A stretch of DNA of 64,000 nt from Eurosta solidaginis (GCF_040869045.1 NC_090323.1:175110083-175174082), one strand, 5' to 3'; shown: positions 11,212-22,421, counted from the first letter of the stretch. Translations and numbers: made by a program. Notes: generated from the letters alone by a model not told the origin.

Positions 11212-11802
11212 CAGGGATGCACCTTAACGTTAAGCTAATCGTTTATCAAAAAATTTCCACCGTTTCCGTTGAAACACTTCGAAATATTATCGATAAAGAA
11301 ATTATCAAGATAAATTGTATCTCGTTTTTAACCGAAACGAAAAGCTTTCGTTTACGTTAAAAACGTTAACAAAAACGTGATACTTTATGTTTGAATTGTG
11401 CTGGCAATGCTATAGCCATGGTGAAGCCGTAAGGTGGTAACAACGAGGGCACATACACACACAAACTCCATGTAATTTGTTTGTGTAATTCGTTGGTGGT
11501 AATGTCAAAAATACTCTGAGAAATGTTCGTACTGTCAAAATTCATGAGAAAAGTTGCAATCAGCTTGGCGAATGCTTTCACCTTTAATGACTCCGCCATC
11601 AATCAGCTTTGCTAGCATAGTTTTAAATTAATAATCAACATAAACGATTTGATTTCGTTTTGATATGGCAGAAAACGAAACGAAATCATTTCGCTAATTT
11701 GACGTTTTTAACGTTAATAAACGAAACGAAATGACTTTGTTTCGTTTATTAACGTTAATTATCGTAACGAAATGATATCGGTTCGTTGGTTAAGCATGCC
11801 TG
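11212..11802. mobile_element. hAT-like non-autonomous element (591 bp)
   Basis: Ends are imperfect inverted repeats beginning CAGGGATGCACCTTAAC on the left and CAGGCATGCTTAACC on the right (read inward). Flanks are the 8-bp near-duplication GTGCAAAT (11204-11211) and GTGCAAAA (11803-11810). The interior is AT-rich with several short inverted repeats built on AACGAAACGAAAT and TTAACGTTAA, and has no transposase frame. Eight-bp duplication and CAGGG-type termini fit the hAT superfamily. Confidence 0.75.
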
Positions 11803-13096
11803 GTGCAAAAATCCGACACGCCCACAATCAAGCAAAAGTGCGAACTTTTATATAAAACATTTTTCCAATTTTCGAAAACATTTAAATAAAACATTTTTCC
11901 AATTTTCGAAAACATATAAACGTGTGCATATATTCGCAAAAGAAAAAAAAAATTCAGAAGCTAAACTGTGCAACTTTGCGAAAGTATTAAAATACATATT
12001 GCCGTTCAATAAAACCGTTCAGTTCAAAGCACAGCCAGCAAGCTGTACCACGCCATCCTAAATCCCGTTGCCCGTTACTTGGATAGCAGCCCAAAACGCA
12101 GTTTGCGTTCGCAGCTAAATGCAATCGTCGCAGAAAGCAGCGCGACAAACAATCACCCGCAAATTCAATCCGACTGCATAATTCAGTTGACGAAACTGCA
12201 GTACAAGCGAAACTTTGTAGTGAACAGCAACAAAGAGGCAGAAAGGCTATTTGGCAGAATAGTACAACAATACTCCAAACTGCACCATCAGTTGAAGATA
12301 AGCGGTTTTATTTCGATCGGCGCACAAACGCGCAGTGGGGACGAAGCGAGGGAAAATAAATTTTGGTTGGCGCTACGAGTGCGCAGCAACGACGAAGGAG
12401 AGAATTTTTTGAGTGGAATAGAGTATAAGCAGACTTAAAGTTGGCGCAGCGAGCGCGCATCGACAACGGACGAAAGCTTAAAACAAAAATACATTTTGAG
12501 TTGGCGCTACGAGTGCGCAGCAGCGACGAATGCGAGCATAAGTTGAGGGCGAGACTGACGAAGTTCCACGAAAGCATCAGCAGATACGAAAAAGAAAAGC
12601 AGCACAGGCATTCAAGCAGAGAGAGCAAGAAGAGTGGTAAATGTTTGTTTGTTACCAAGGTATGAGCTTAAAATATGTTAGCAAATAATATGACCGTTTA
12701 GTTTATGTGTATGTATGTACATTTATAAGTCTTCAAACTTAAACCTATGTATGAAAATTGGACACAGAGAGTACAAAAAAAAAAATCAATGTGAACAACA
12801 CAAAAGTGTAATTCAGTGTAAGAAAGACAATACCTAGAGTGTAGAGAAAATCTAGTTAGAACGAAGTAAACCCAATGTAAGGTGAAATAAGAAACCAGAG
12901 CAATTCTATAAGAATATTAAAGCAAGTCCAATAAGAAATTTAAGATCAAAACAAACTTGATAATTGCAAAGATAAAATATTATTTAGCTTAGTACATATT
13001 TTGGTTTAGTTATTTTAGAAATTTGACCACCAATATCAAAGCGTAGAATATTATTTTGGATATTTAAGTTGATTATTTTTAAACATATTGAGCGAC
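11803..13096 (+). other. gypsy copy A leader (5' untranslated region)
   Basis: Homologous to 17105-18362 of copy B, but without the primer site. A 31-34-bp stretch (CATTTTTCCAATTTTCGAAA) is tandemly duplicated at about 11856-11920 and single in copy B. It includes three related GC-rich motifs of the form TTGGCGCTACGAGTGCGCAG. No ATG-initiated gene. Confidence 0.8.
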
Positions 13097-14223
13097 ATGG
13101 ACCGCGAACAGATTTTCAGTTTGACCGTAAATGAACTAAAAGAAAAGTTAGTGTCTCTAAAGTTTTCAACAACTGGACGGAAGGCGAAGGATAGGTTATG
13201 TGAATATTATGGCCTAACTGTTGGCGAAGAAGATGGTTCCTCCGATGAAAGCGATGCAAGTCAAAATTATGCATCGCTTCCCCTGGGTGCTTCGCGCCCG
13301 TCATTTACACTTCGTGACATTGAGGGGTCGTTGAAAACTTTTAGCGGTTCAGGTCCCCCATCTATTGAGGAGTGTCTTGATGACTTTGAAGATAATGCTA
13401 CTGCCGTGCAATGGGACGATTTACAAAAATATATCTATGGCAAACAATTAATGAAAGGGGCAGCGAAGATTTTTGTTCGCAGTCAGCGGGGTATAGTGAA
13501 TTGGGACTCTCTTAAGCAGTCACTTAGAAAGAATTTGGCATTTTCACTGCGGCTATTGACGTGCATAAATTACTTCGAAATCGGTACAAGCGCGCTAACG
13601 AAGGGTATCGCGAATATTTATATTGTTTAATGGAAATAGGCAAGCCAGTGGATCTTGATGACAAAAGCCTGATCGAGTACTTCGTCGAAGGTATTCCAGA
13701 TTCTAGATCAAATAAAACCTGCTTGTATCAGGCCAAAAATATAGATGAGTTAAAGCAACAAATTACCATTTACGAGAAAATTCGTTCCGGTCGTCAAACC
13801 AGTTCGAATTCGGTTCAAAATTATCATGGTACAAATGATAAATCCCCGGCTGTGAAGCAAAGTGAATCGCGTCGATGTTTTCAGTGCGGAGCTAGCGGAC
13901 ACTTAGCTCGCAGTTGCCAACAAAAGTTAAAATGCTTCGAATGCGGCCAATCAGGACACCGAGCTGCTGATTACCCAAAAAAAGATACTAAATTGAAACA
14001 GGAAAAGGGGCGGGTGAATACTTTGGAGGCAAGAAAGTGTGTAAAAACCACTGCATGTGCTATTTTTAAAAACTTGACTTGCAATAATTATTCATTTTCG
14101 GCATTGCTGGATACAGGCTGCGATTTATGCCTGATTCGCTATGATGTCCTTATGATGTTAGGAGAAATCGAACTGTCGGCCGAAAAGTGTGAGCTCAAAG
14201 GTATCAGTGATAGTACACGTTAG
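13097..14223 (+). pseudogene. gypsy copy A gag-protease start, frame-shifted
   Basis: Same product as the copy B Gag at 18363-19490. One base is missing from an A-run at about 13525-13530, splitting the frame: the first part ends in an out-of-frame stop at 13630, and the rest (from about 13561) carries two CCHC zinc knuckles (about 13877-13975) and the protease Asp-Thr-Gly (about 14110). A few amino-acid changes separate it from copy B. The lesion is absent from copy B, so it arose after the copies were formed. Confidence 0.9.
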
Positions 14224-16792
14224 GAAGCTTTGAAATAAAGTTAGAAGTTGACGAAATTCAGTTAGGTGTCGTTTTTCATGTCGTTAGGGAGCCTGATATT
14301 CTGTATGGAGCCATCATTGGTAACAGTGTCCTGAAACAAGTCGATTTAATTGTAACGGAGGACAATGTCGTTTTTAGGAAAAAAGAGACGTCAAAAGTGA
14401 CCGAGGCCGTTACGCCTCCCAACAGCAATGAGGAAACTGAGTTTCTAAAAGAGTTTAGGAATCTGTGTCTGGCTTTTGAGCCAACAGCTGAGAATAGCGT
14501 CGACATTGAGTTATCCCATCTTGACAGGGTGGAGGCTTCAGAAGTTCGGAATTTAATTCAGAACTATAACCCAAAAAAGAAGCAAAAATCCCCAGTTGAT
14601 ATGAAAATCTCTTTGATAGATGATACTCCGATATATCAAGCGCCAAGGCGCATGTCGTATGCTAACAGGTGCGTAGTAGACCAACAGGTAGCCGAATGGT
14701 TAAGGGACGGAATTATTCAACCTAGCTCGTCAGAATATGCTTCCCCAATAGTACTCGTGGGAAAGAAAGATGGAAGCAAGCGACTGTGCTGCGATTATAG
14801 GCGCCTAAATGAAAAAATTATGAAAGACCACTTCCCCATGCCTCTAATAGATGACGTGCTAGAGAAGCTACAGAGTGCACGTGCGTTTACTACTCTAGAC
14901 CTAATGAACGGGTTTTTCCATGTGCCTCTCGAGGTGACGTCAAGGTAATTTACTTCGTTCATTACCCACCAAGGACAGTACGAGTTCCTTTATGTCCCAT
15001 TCGGCATATGTAATTCTCCCGCGGTATTCTCAAGATACATATTCTCAGTGTTTAGAGATTTAATACAAGATGGCACAGTAGTAACGTATATGGATGACCT
15101 CATCATTCCCTCTAAGGATAAAGATGAAGGAATCCGTAAGGTGAAAAAAGTTTTAGAGCGAGCAATGGACTACAACATGCGTATCAAGTGGAGTAAATGC
15201 CAGTTTCTCATGGAGAAGGTTGACTTTCTAGGCTATATCGTTGAGGGTGGAACAATTAGACCATCAAAAATTAAAACAATCGCGGTCGAGTGTTTCCCAA
15301 CGCCTGCTGATCGGAAGAGCTTGCAAAGGTTTTTAGGGCTGACTTCCTATTTCCGTTTCATTGAGGGTTATGCTGTGGTCGCTAAACCACTGTCCGATTT
15401 GTTGCGATAATAACGGATTGCAACGCATTCACTATGACGATGCGGAAGAAGGATGTGCCTGTAAGAGTATCACGTTGGGCTCTTTTTCTACAAGATTTTA
15501 ATTACGAAATAGAGCACAGGTCAGGTAGCAAAATGAGGCACGTTGATGCCTTAAGTAGGATGTCGTGTTTATTGTTGGAGGATTCGCTAAAGTTCAGACT
15601 GCAGCAGGCACAAAGGGAAGATGATTGGGTGCGAGCAGTACTAAAAGTACTCGAAACGGAGAGTTATGATGACTTTTATATTAAGCGTGGAGTTCTACAC
15701 AAAGATCCCACCAAGGAACTTTTAGTAGTACCCGCTCAAATGGAGGAAGAGGTCATACGCATAGGGCATAATCAGGGACACTTTTCAGCTAAGAGAACAC
15801 AAGATGCTGTCGAAAAGTCCTTTTATATTCCTAAATTAGCTTCAAAGGTAGGGAAGGTGGTAAAGAGTTGTGTGCAGTGCATCATCACCGAAGCAAAGAG
15901 CGGTAAGAAGGAGGGGTTCTTGGAGCCTATATTCAAGGAAGACCGACCATTGTGCACTTACCACGTAGACCATGTTGGGCCAATGGGAAAGACTAATAAA
16001 CGGTATGCCTACATCCTCGTCATAGTTGACGCATTTTCTAAATTTGTATGGCTCTATCCAACTCGTAGTACTGGAGTAGACGAAGTAATTGATAAGTTGA
16101 AAAAACAATCTTCTATTTTCGGGAATCCGAAACGCATAGTAACAGATAGGGGCGCGGCTTTCATGGCTAACGCATTTAAGATGTACTGCGAAAGCGAATC
16201 CATTCAACATCTGCTGATCGCTACGGGAGTGCCAAGAGGTAACGGCCATAGAGCGAATCAACCGAATGATTACCCCAATGCTAGCTAAACTATGTCTTGA
16301 AACACCAACAAATTGGTACAAGTACATAGAGAAAGTGCAGCAGACACTCAATAGCACACCCCCTAGAAGTACAAACATAACGCCGTTTAAGTTGTTAACT
16401 GGAGTAGAAATGCGAACAAACGCCATGCCCGAATTGAATGAATATCTTGAAAAAGAAGCGATGGAAGAACTGGACAGATCAAGAGAAGATCATCGGAGAG
16501 AAGCGCAACAAAATATTAGGAAAATCCAGCAAGAAAATCGAAAAACTTTTGACAGTAAGCGAGCAGAAGCAACGAAATACAAGTTAAACGAATTAGTAGG
16601 CATCAAGCGAACCCAATTCGGAAGCGCCCTACGACTTCGACCAAGATTTTTTGGACCGTACAAAATCGTTAAAATTCTACCTCACGATCGTTACGAGGTG
16701 GAAAAGATAGGCGAAGGAGAAGGACCCAAGCGTACTAGCACGGTCGCAGAGTTCATGAAAAAGAGGCCAAACGATAACTCAGGATGGCCGAA
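14223..16792 (+). pseudogene. gypsy copy A pol, multiply broken
   Basis: Protease end, RT and integrase of copy A. Private lesions against copy B: a Lys-to-stop change at about 14946 in the RT palm; a 319-bp deletion at about 15409 (equivalent to copy B 20675-20993) that removes most of RNase H, with a 2-bp GA microhomology at the join; and substitutions. It shares with copy B the integrase frame change at about 16240-16250. The RT Tyr-Met-Asp-Asp is intact near 15088-15099. It cannot encode a functional polyprotein. Confidence 0.9.
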
Positions 16793-17084
16793 TGTAGGAT
16801 GTCCTGATGCAAACATAGCCTTAGGCAACCAATAACTACAACCCTGTGTGGTAAAACGGAACGGACTGACAAAGGACAGGACAAAAGACTAAAGAGTGAC
16901 GAAGGTGAATATGAAAGTTTAAGTAATTGCGTGACGGTTGAACTGAACGGACGGCTTTGTATATGTATCGGGCGTGCTTAAAACATTGTAATCTTTGTAA
17001 AACCGAACTATACTTAATAAATCGAACTTTGTGCAAATAATAAAAGATGCGTACATTCATTGGTGTCTGATCGGCAATCCTACA
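16793..17084 (+). repeat. gypsy LTR2 (central, 292 bp)
   Basis: Complete LTR from TGTAGGATGTCC to GGCAATCCTACA, serving as 3' LTR of copy A and 5' LTR of copy B. Identical to LTR3 by eye. It is followed by the primer-binding site. Confidence 0.95.
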
Positions 17085-17086
17085 AG

Positions 17087-17097
17087 TGGTGTCAGAA
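17087..17097 (+). promoter_or_regulatory. primer-binding site, tRNA-Leu type
   Basis: TGGTGTCAGAA begins two bases after LTR2. This is complementary to the CCA-bearing 3' end of tRNA-Leu(CAG), whose conserved acceptor end is CTTCTGACA plus CCA, over eleven bases. It would prime minus-strand synthesis. The same tRNA fits the unrelated-looking gypsy element at 51699-51710. Confidence 0.8.
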
Positions 17098-17098
17098 A

Positions 17099-18362
17099 AT
17101 GGATACAAAAATCCGACACGCCCACAATCAAGCAAAAGTGCGAACTTTTATATAAAACATTTTTCCAATTTTCGAAAACATATAAACGTGTGCATATATT
17201 CGCAAAAGAAAAAAAAAATTCAGAAGCTAAACTGTGCAACTTTGCGAAAGTATTAAAATACATATTGCCGTTCAATAAAACCGTTCAGTTCAAAGCACAG
17301 CCAGCAAGCTGTACCACGTCATCCTAAATCCCGTTGCCCGTTACTTGGATAGCAGCCCAAAACCCAGTTTGCGTTCGCAGCTAAATGCAATCGTCGCAGA
17401 AAGCAGCGCGACAAACAATCACCCGCAAATTCAATCCGACTGCATAATTCAGTTGACGAAACTGCAGTACAAGCGAAACTTTGTAGTGAACAGCAACAAA
17501 GAGGCAGAAAGGCTATTTGGCAGAATAGTACAACAATACTCCAAACTGCACCATCAGTTGAAGATAAGCGGTTTTATTTCGATCGGCGCACAAACGCGCA
17601 GTGGGGACGAAGCGAGGGAAAATAAATTTTGGTTGGCGCTACGAGTGCGCAGCAACGACGAAGGCGAGAATTTTTTGAGTGGAATAGAGTATAAGCAGAC
17701 TTAAAGTTGGCGCAGCGAGCGCGCATCGACAACGGACGAAAGCTTAAAACAAAAATACATTTTGAGTTGGCGCTACGAGTGCGCAGCAGCGACGAATGCG
17801 AGCATAAATTGAGGGCGAGACTGACGAAGTTCCACGAAAGCATCAGCAGATACGAAAAAGTAAAGCAGCACAGGCATTCAAGCAGAGAGAGCAAGAAGAG
17901 TGGTAAATGTTTGTTTGTTACCAAGGTATGAGCTTAAAATATGTTAGCAAATAATATGACCGTTTAGTTTATGTGTATGTATGTACATTTATAAGTCTTC
18001 AAACTTAAACCTATGTATGAAAATTGGACACAGAGAGTACAAAAAAAAAAATCAATGTGAACAACACAAAAGTGTAATTCAGTGTAAGAAAGACAATACC
18101 TAGAGTGTAGAGAAAATCTAGTTAGAACGAAGTAAACCCAATGTAAGGTGAAATAAGAAACCAGAGCAATTCTATAAGAATATTAAAGCAAGTCCAATAA
18201 GAAATTTAAGATCAAAACAAACTTGATAATTGCAAAGATAAAATATTATTTAGCTTAGTACATATTTTGGTTTAGTTATTTTAGAAATTTGACCACCAAT
18301 ATCAAAGCGTAGAATATTATTTTGGATATTTAAGTTGATTATTTTTAAACATATTGAGCGAC
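17099..18362 (+). other. gypsy copy B leader
   Basis: About 1.26 kb between primer site and gag ATG. A 119-codon open frame at 17345-17704 lacks an ATG and is conserved in copy A only because the copies are nearly identical, so I do not call it a gene. Three related motifs (TTGGCGCTACGAGTGCGCAG type) occur near 17632, 17707 and 17766. The last ~400 bp are AT-rich. Confidence 0.75.
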
Positions 18363-19490
18363 ATGGACTGCGAACAGATTTTCAGTTTGACCGTAAATGA
18401 ACTAAAAGAAAAGTTAGTGTCTCTAAAGTTTTCAACAACTGGACGGAAGGCGAAGGATAGGTTATGTGAATATTATGGCCTAACTGTTGGCGAAGAAGAT
18501 GGTTCCTCCGATGAAAGCGATGCAAGTCAAAATTATGCATCGCTTCCCCTGGGTGCTTCGCGCCCGTCATTTACACTTCGTGACATTGAGGGGTCGTTGA
18601 AAACTTTTAGCGGTTCAGGTCCCCCATCTATTGAGGAGTGTCTTGATGACTTTGAAGATAATGCTACTGCCGTGCAATGGGACGATTTACAAAAATATAT
18701 CTATGGCAAACAATTAATGAAAGGGGCAGCGAAGATTTTTGTTCGCAGTCAGCGGGGTATAGTGAATTGGGACTCTCTTAAGCAGTCACTTAAGAAAGAA
18801 TTTGGCATTTTCACTGCGGCTATTGACGTGCATAAATTACTTCGAAATCGGTACAAGCGCGCTAACGAAGGGTATCGCGAATATTTATATTGTTTAATGG
18901 AAATAGGCAAGCCAGTGGATCTTGATGACAAAAGCCTGATCGAGTACTTCGTCGAAGGTATTCCAGATTCTAGATCAAATAAAACCTGCTTGTATCAGGC
19001 CAAAAATATAGATGAGTTAAAGCAACAAATTACCATTTACGAGAAAATTCGTTCCGGTCGTCAAACCAGTTCGAATTCGGTTCAAAATTATCGTGGTACA
19101 AATGATAAATCCCCGGCTGTGAAGCAAAGTGAATCGCGTCGATGTTTTCAGTGCGGAGCTAGCGGACACTTAGCTCGCAGTTGCCAACAAAAGTTAAAAT
19201 GCTTCGAATGCGGCCAATCAGGACACCGAGCTGCTGATTACCCAAAAAAAGATACTAAATTGAAACAGGAAAAGGGGCGGGTGAATACTTTGGAGGCAAG
19301 AAAGTGTGTAAAAACCACTGCATGTGCTATTTTTAAAAACTTGACTTGCAATAATTATTCATTTTCGGCATTGCTGGATACAGGCTGCGATTTATGCCTG
19401 ATTCGCTATGATGTCCTTATGATGTTAGGAGAAATCGAACTGTCGGCCGAAAAGTGTGAGCTCAAAGGTATCAGTGATAGTACACGTTAG
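18363..19490 (+). CDS. gypsy Gag with SAP-like N-terminus, zinc knuckles and protease active site
   Basis: About 375 residues from the ATG at 18363; an upstream TTG at 18354 is in frame but not needed. Residues about 5-45 look like a SAP-type helix-extended-loop-helix (Leu-Lys-Glu-Lys-Leu ... Lys-Ala-Lys-Asp-Arg-Leu). About 80-240 are the retrotransposon Gag core. Two CCHC knuckles lie at about 258-295. The frame then continues into an aspartic protease with Leu-Leu-Asp-Thr-Gly near residue 338, and stops at 19490 inside the protease. The remaining protease is in the -1 frame directly after the stop. Gag normally ends before the protease, so either the shift is a mutation or the frameshift site is unusually placed; copy A has the same arrangement. 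This is the only intact Gag of the dimer. Confidence 0.9.
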   Translation: MDCEQIFSLTVNELKEKLVSLKFSTTGRKAKDRLCEYYGLTVGEEDGSSDESDASQNYASLPLGASRPSFTLRDIEGSLKTFSGSGPPSIEECLDDFEDNATAVQWDDLQKYIYGKQLMKGAAKIFVRSQRGIVNWDSLKQSLKKEFGIFTAAIDVHKLLRNRYKRANEGYREYLYCLMEIGKPVDLDDKSLIEYFVEGIPDSRSNKTCLYQAKNIDELKQQITIYEKIRSGRQTSSNSVQNYRGTNDKSPAVKQSESRRCFQCGASGHLARSCQQKLKCFECGQSGHRAADYPKKDTKLKQEKGRVNTLEARKCVKTTACAIFKNLTCNNYSFSALLDTGCDLCLIRYDVLMMLGEIELSAEKCELKGISDSTR

Positions 19491-21874
19491 GAAGCTTTGA
19501 AATAAAGTTAGAAGTTGACGAAATTCAGTTAGGTGTCGTTTTTCATGTCGTTAGGGAGCCTGATATTCTGTATGGAGCCATCATTGGTAACAGTGTCCTG
19601 AAACAAGTCGATTTAATTGTAACGGAGGACAATGTCGTTTTTAGAAAAAAAGAGACGTCAAAAGTGACCGAGGCCGTTACGCCTCCCAACAGCAATGAGG
19701 AAACTGAGTTTCTAAAAGAGTTTAGGAATCTGTGTCTGGCTTTTGAGCCAACAGCTGAGAATAGCGTCGACATTGAGTTATCCCATCTTGACAGGGTGGA
19801 GGCTTCAGAAGTTCGGAATTTAATTCAGAACTATAACCCAAAAAAGAAGCAAAAATCCCCAGTTGATATGAAAATCTCTTTGATAGATGATACTCCGATA
19901 TATCAAGCGCCAAGGCGCATGTCGTATGCTAACAGGTGCGTAGTAGACCAACAGGTAGCCGAATGGTTAAGGGACGGAATTATTCAACCTAGCTCGTCAG
20001 AATATGCTTCCCCAATAGTACTCGTGGGAAAGAAAGATGGAAGCAAGCGACTGTGCTGCGATTATAGGCGCCTAAATGAAAAAATTATGAAAGACCACTT
20101 CCCCATGCCTCTAATAGATGACGTGCTAGAGAAGCTACAGAGTGCACGTGCGTTTACTACTCTAGACCTAATGAACGGGTTCTTCCATGTGCCTCTCGAG
20201 GTGACGTCAAGGAAATTTACTTCGTTCATTACCCACCAAGGACAGTACGAGTTCCTTTATGTCCCATTCGGCATATGTAATTCTCCCGCGGTATTCTCAA
20301 GATACATATTCTCAGTGTTTAGAGATTTAATACAAGATGGCACAGTAGTAACGTATATGGATGACCTCATCATTCCCTCTAAGGATAAAGATGAAGGAAT
20401 CCGTAAGGTGAAAAAAGTTTTAGAGCGAGAAATGGACTACAACATGCGTATCAAGTGGAGTAAATGCCAGTTTCTCATGGAGAAGGTTGACTTTCTAGGC
20501 TATATCGTTGAGGGTGGAACAATTAGACCATCAAAAATTAAAACAATCGCGGTCGAGTGTTTCCCAACGCCTGCTGATCGGAAGAGCTTGCAAAGGTTTT
20601 TAGGGCTGACTTCCTATTTCCGTTTCATTGAGGGTTATGCTGTGGTCGCTAAACCACTGTCCGATTTGTTGCGACAGGGTGAAAAGTTTGTTTTTGGTGA
20701 GGCTCAGGAAGCAGCGTTTAGGCAGTTAAAGGCTGCATTAGTAAGCGCGCCCGTGTTGCGTTTGTACAACCCAAAAGCGTTGACAGAGGTGCATACAGAT
20801 GCGTCCATGCATGGATACGGTGGAGTGCTCCTGCAAAGAGATAGCGAGGACAGACAACTTCACCCAATACAATACATGAGTAGGAAAACCACTCCAGTGG
20901 AAGAGCGTTACCACTCATACGAACTTGAAGTTCTCGCAATCGTCTCAGCGTGGAAGAAGTGGCGCGTGTACTTACTGGGCATCCCGTTCAAGATAATAAC
21001 GGATTGCAACGCATTCACTATGACGATGCGGAAGAAGGATGTGCCTGTAAGAGTATCACGTTGGGCTCTTTTTCTACAAGATTTTAATTACGAAATAGAG
21101 CACAGGTCAGGTAGCAAAATGAGGCACGTTGATGCCTTAAGTAGGATGTCGTGTTTATTGTTGGAGGATTCGCTAAAGTTCAGACTGCAGCAGGCACAAA
21201 GGGAAGATGATTGGGTGCGAGCAGTACTAAAAGTACTCGAAACGGAGAGTTATGATGACTTTTATATTAAGCGTGGAGTTCTACACAAAGATCCCACCAA
21301 GGAACTTTTAGTAGTACCCGCTCAAATGGAGGAAGAGGTCATACGCATAGGGCATAATCAGGGACACTTTTCAGGTAAGAGAACACAAGATGCTGTCGAA
21401 AAGTCCTTTTATATTCCTAAATTAGCTTCAAAGGTAGGGAAGGTGGTAAAGAGTTGTGTGCAGTGCATCATCACCGAAGCAAAGAGCGGTAAGAAGGAGG
21501 GGTTCTTGGAGCCTATATTCAAGGAAGACCGACCATTGTGCACTTACCACGTAGACCATGTTGGGCCAATGGGAAAGACTAATAAACGGTATGCCTACAT
21601 CCTCGTCATAGTTGACGCATTTTCTAAATTTGTATGGCTCTATCCAACTCGTAGCACTGGAGTAGACGAAGTAATTGATAAGTTGAAAAAACAATCTTCT
21701 ATTTTCGGGAATCCGAAACGCATAGTAACAGATAGGGGCGCGGCTTTCATGGCTAACGCATTTAAGATGTACTGCGAAAGCGAATCCATTCAACATCTGC
21801 TGATCGCTACGGGAGTGCCAAGAGGTAACGGCCATAGAGCGAATCAACCGAATGATTACCCCAATGCTAGCTAA
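19490..21874 (+). CDS. gypsy Pol: protease end, RT, RNase H, integrase N-part
   Basis: Open from 19490 in the -1 frame relative to Gag; no ATG precedes 19664, so it depends on read-through or frameshift from gag. The first ~60 codons finish the protease (Ile-Ile-Gly-Asn). RT spans about 19900-20560 with Tyr-Met-Asp-Asp at 20354-20365. RNase H is at about 20690-21010 (Thr-Asp-Ala-Ser, then Glu and Asp). Then comes the integrase His-His-Cys-Cys finger (about 21349-21470) and the Asp-Asp part of the DDE core (about 21550-21740). The frame is lost at about 21826-21835, next to the catalytic Glu of the integrase, and ends at 21874. The C-terminal part continues at 21852 in another frame. RT and RNase H look complete; integrase is disrupted. 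Confidence 0.9.
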   Translation, partial: GSFEIKLEVDEIQLGVVFHVVREPDILYGAIIGNSVLKQVDLIVTEDNVVFRKKETSKVTEAVTPPNSNEETEFLKEFRNLCLAFEPTAENSVDIELSHLDRVEASEVRNLIQNYNPKKKQKSPVDMKISLIDDTPIYQAPRRMSYANRCVVDQQVAEWLRDGIIQPSSSEYASPIVLVGKKDGSKRLCCDYRRLNEKIMKDHFPMPLIDDVLEKLQSARAFTTLDLMNGFFHVPLEVTSRKFTSFITHQGQYEFLYVPFGICNSPAVFSRYIFSVFRDLIQDGTVVTYMDDLIIPSKDKDEGIRKVKKVLEREMDYNMRIKWSKCQFLMEKVDFLGYIVEGGTIRPSKIKTIAVECFPTPADRKSLQRFLGLTSYFRFIEGYAVVAKPLSDLLRQGEKFVFGEAQEAAFRQLKAALVSAPVLRLYNPKALTEVHTDASMHGYGGVLLQRDSEDRQLHPIQYMSRKTTPVEERYHSYELEVLAIVSAWKKWRVYLLGIPFKIITDCNAFTMTMRKKDVPVRVSRWALFLQDFNYEIEHRSGSKMRHVDALSRMSCLLLEDSLKFRLQQAQREDDWVRAVLKVLETESYDDFYIKRGVLHKDPTKELLVVPAQMEEEVIRIGHNQGHFSGKRTQDAVEKSFYIPKLASKVGKVVKSCVQCIITEAKSGKKEGFLEPIFKEDRPLCTYHVDHVGPMGKTNKRYAYILVIVDAFSKFVWLYPTRSTGVDEVIDKLKKQSSIFGNPKRIVTDRGAAFMANAFKMYCESESIQHLLIATGVPRGNGHRANQPNDYPNAS

Positions 21875-22421
21875 ACTATGTCTTGAAACACCAACAAATT
21901 GGTACAAGTACATAGAGAAAGTGCAGCAGACACTCAATAGCACACCCCCTAGAAGTACAAACATAACGCCGTTTAAGTTGTTAACTGGAGTAGAAATGCG
22001 AACAAACGCCATGCCCGAATTGAATGAATATCTTGAAAAAGAAGCGATGGAAGAACTGGACAGGTCAAGAGAAGATCATCGGAGAGAAGCGCAACAAAAT
22101 ATTAGGAAAATCCAGCAAGAAAATCGAAAAACTTTTGACAGTAAGCGAGCAGAAGCAACGAAATACAAGTTAAACGAATTAGTAGGCATCAAGCGAATCC
22201 AATTCGGAAGCGCCCTACGACTTCGACCAAGATTTTTTGGACCGTACAAAATCGTTAAAATTCTACCTCACGATCGTTACGAGGTGGAAAAGATAGGCGA
22301 AGGAGAAGGACCCAAGCGTACTAGCACGGTCGCAGAGTTCATGAAAAAGAGGCCAAACGATAACTCAGGATGGCCGAATGTAGGATGTCCTGATGCAAAC
22401 ATAGCCTTAGGCAACCAATAA
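21852..22421 (+). pseudogene. gypsy integrase C-terminal part, separate frame
   Basis: About 189 codons continuing the integrase after the frame change: the helix following the catalytic Glu, the conserved Asn-Ser-Thr segment, and a basic C-terminal domain (Leu-Arg-Pro-Arg-Phe-Phe-Gly-Pro-Tyr near 22220) of the type that follows gypsy integrase cores. The reading frame runs through the LTR3 boundary at 22379 and stops at 22421, so the last ~14 residues are LTR-encoded. Copy A carries the same frame change and the same read-through (16266-16835). There is no envelope gene after it. Confidence 0.85.

Noticed and set aside
15842..16426. Long minus-strand frame opposite the gypsy integrase (also 21428-22012)
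   Set aside because: Shadow of the plus-strand integrase, whose zinc finger and DDE motifs are clear. It has no ATG-proximal context or domain.
17345..17704. 119-codon frame in the gypsy leader (also at 12079-12438)
   Set aside because: No ATG. It is conserved between copies only because the copies are almost identical, and no protein family is recognisable.
22379..22421. Envelope-like frame after the gypsy integrase
   Set aside because: The frame simply reads from integrase into the LTR and stops after 14 codons. No signal peptide or membrane segment is present, so there is no env.
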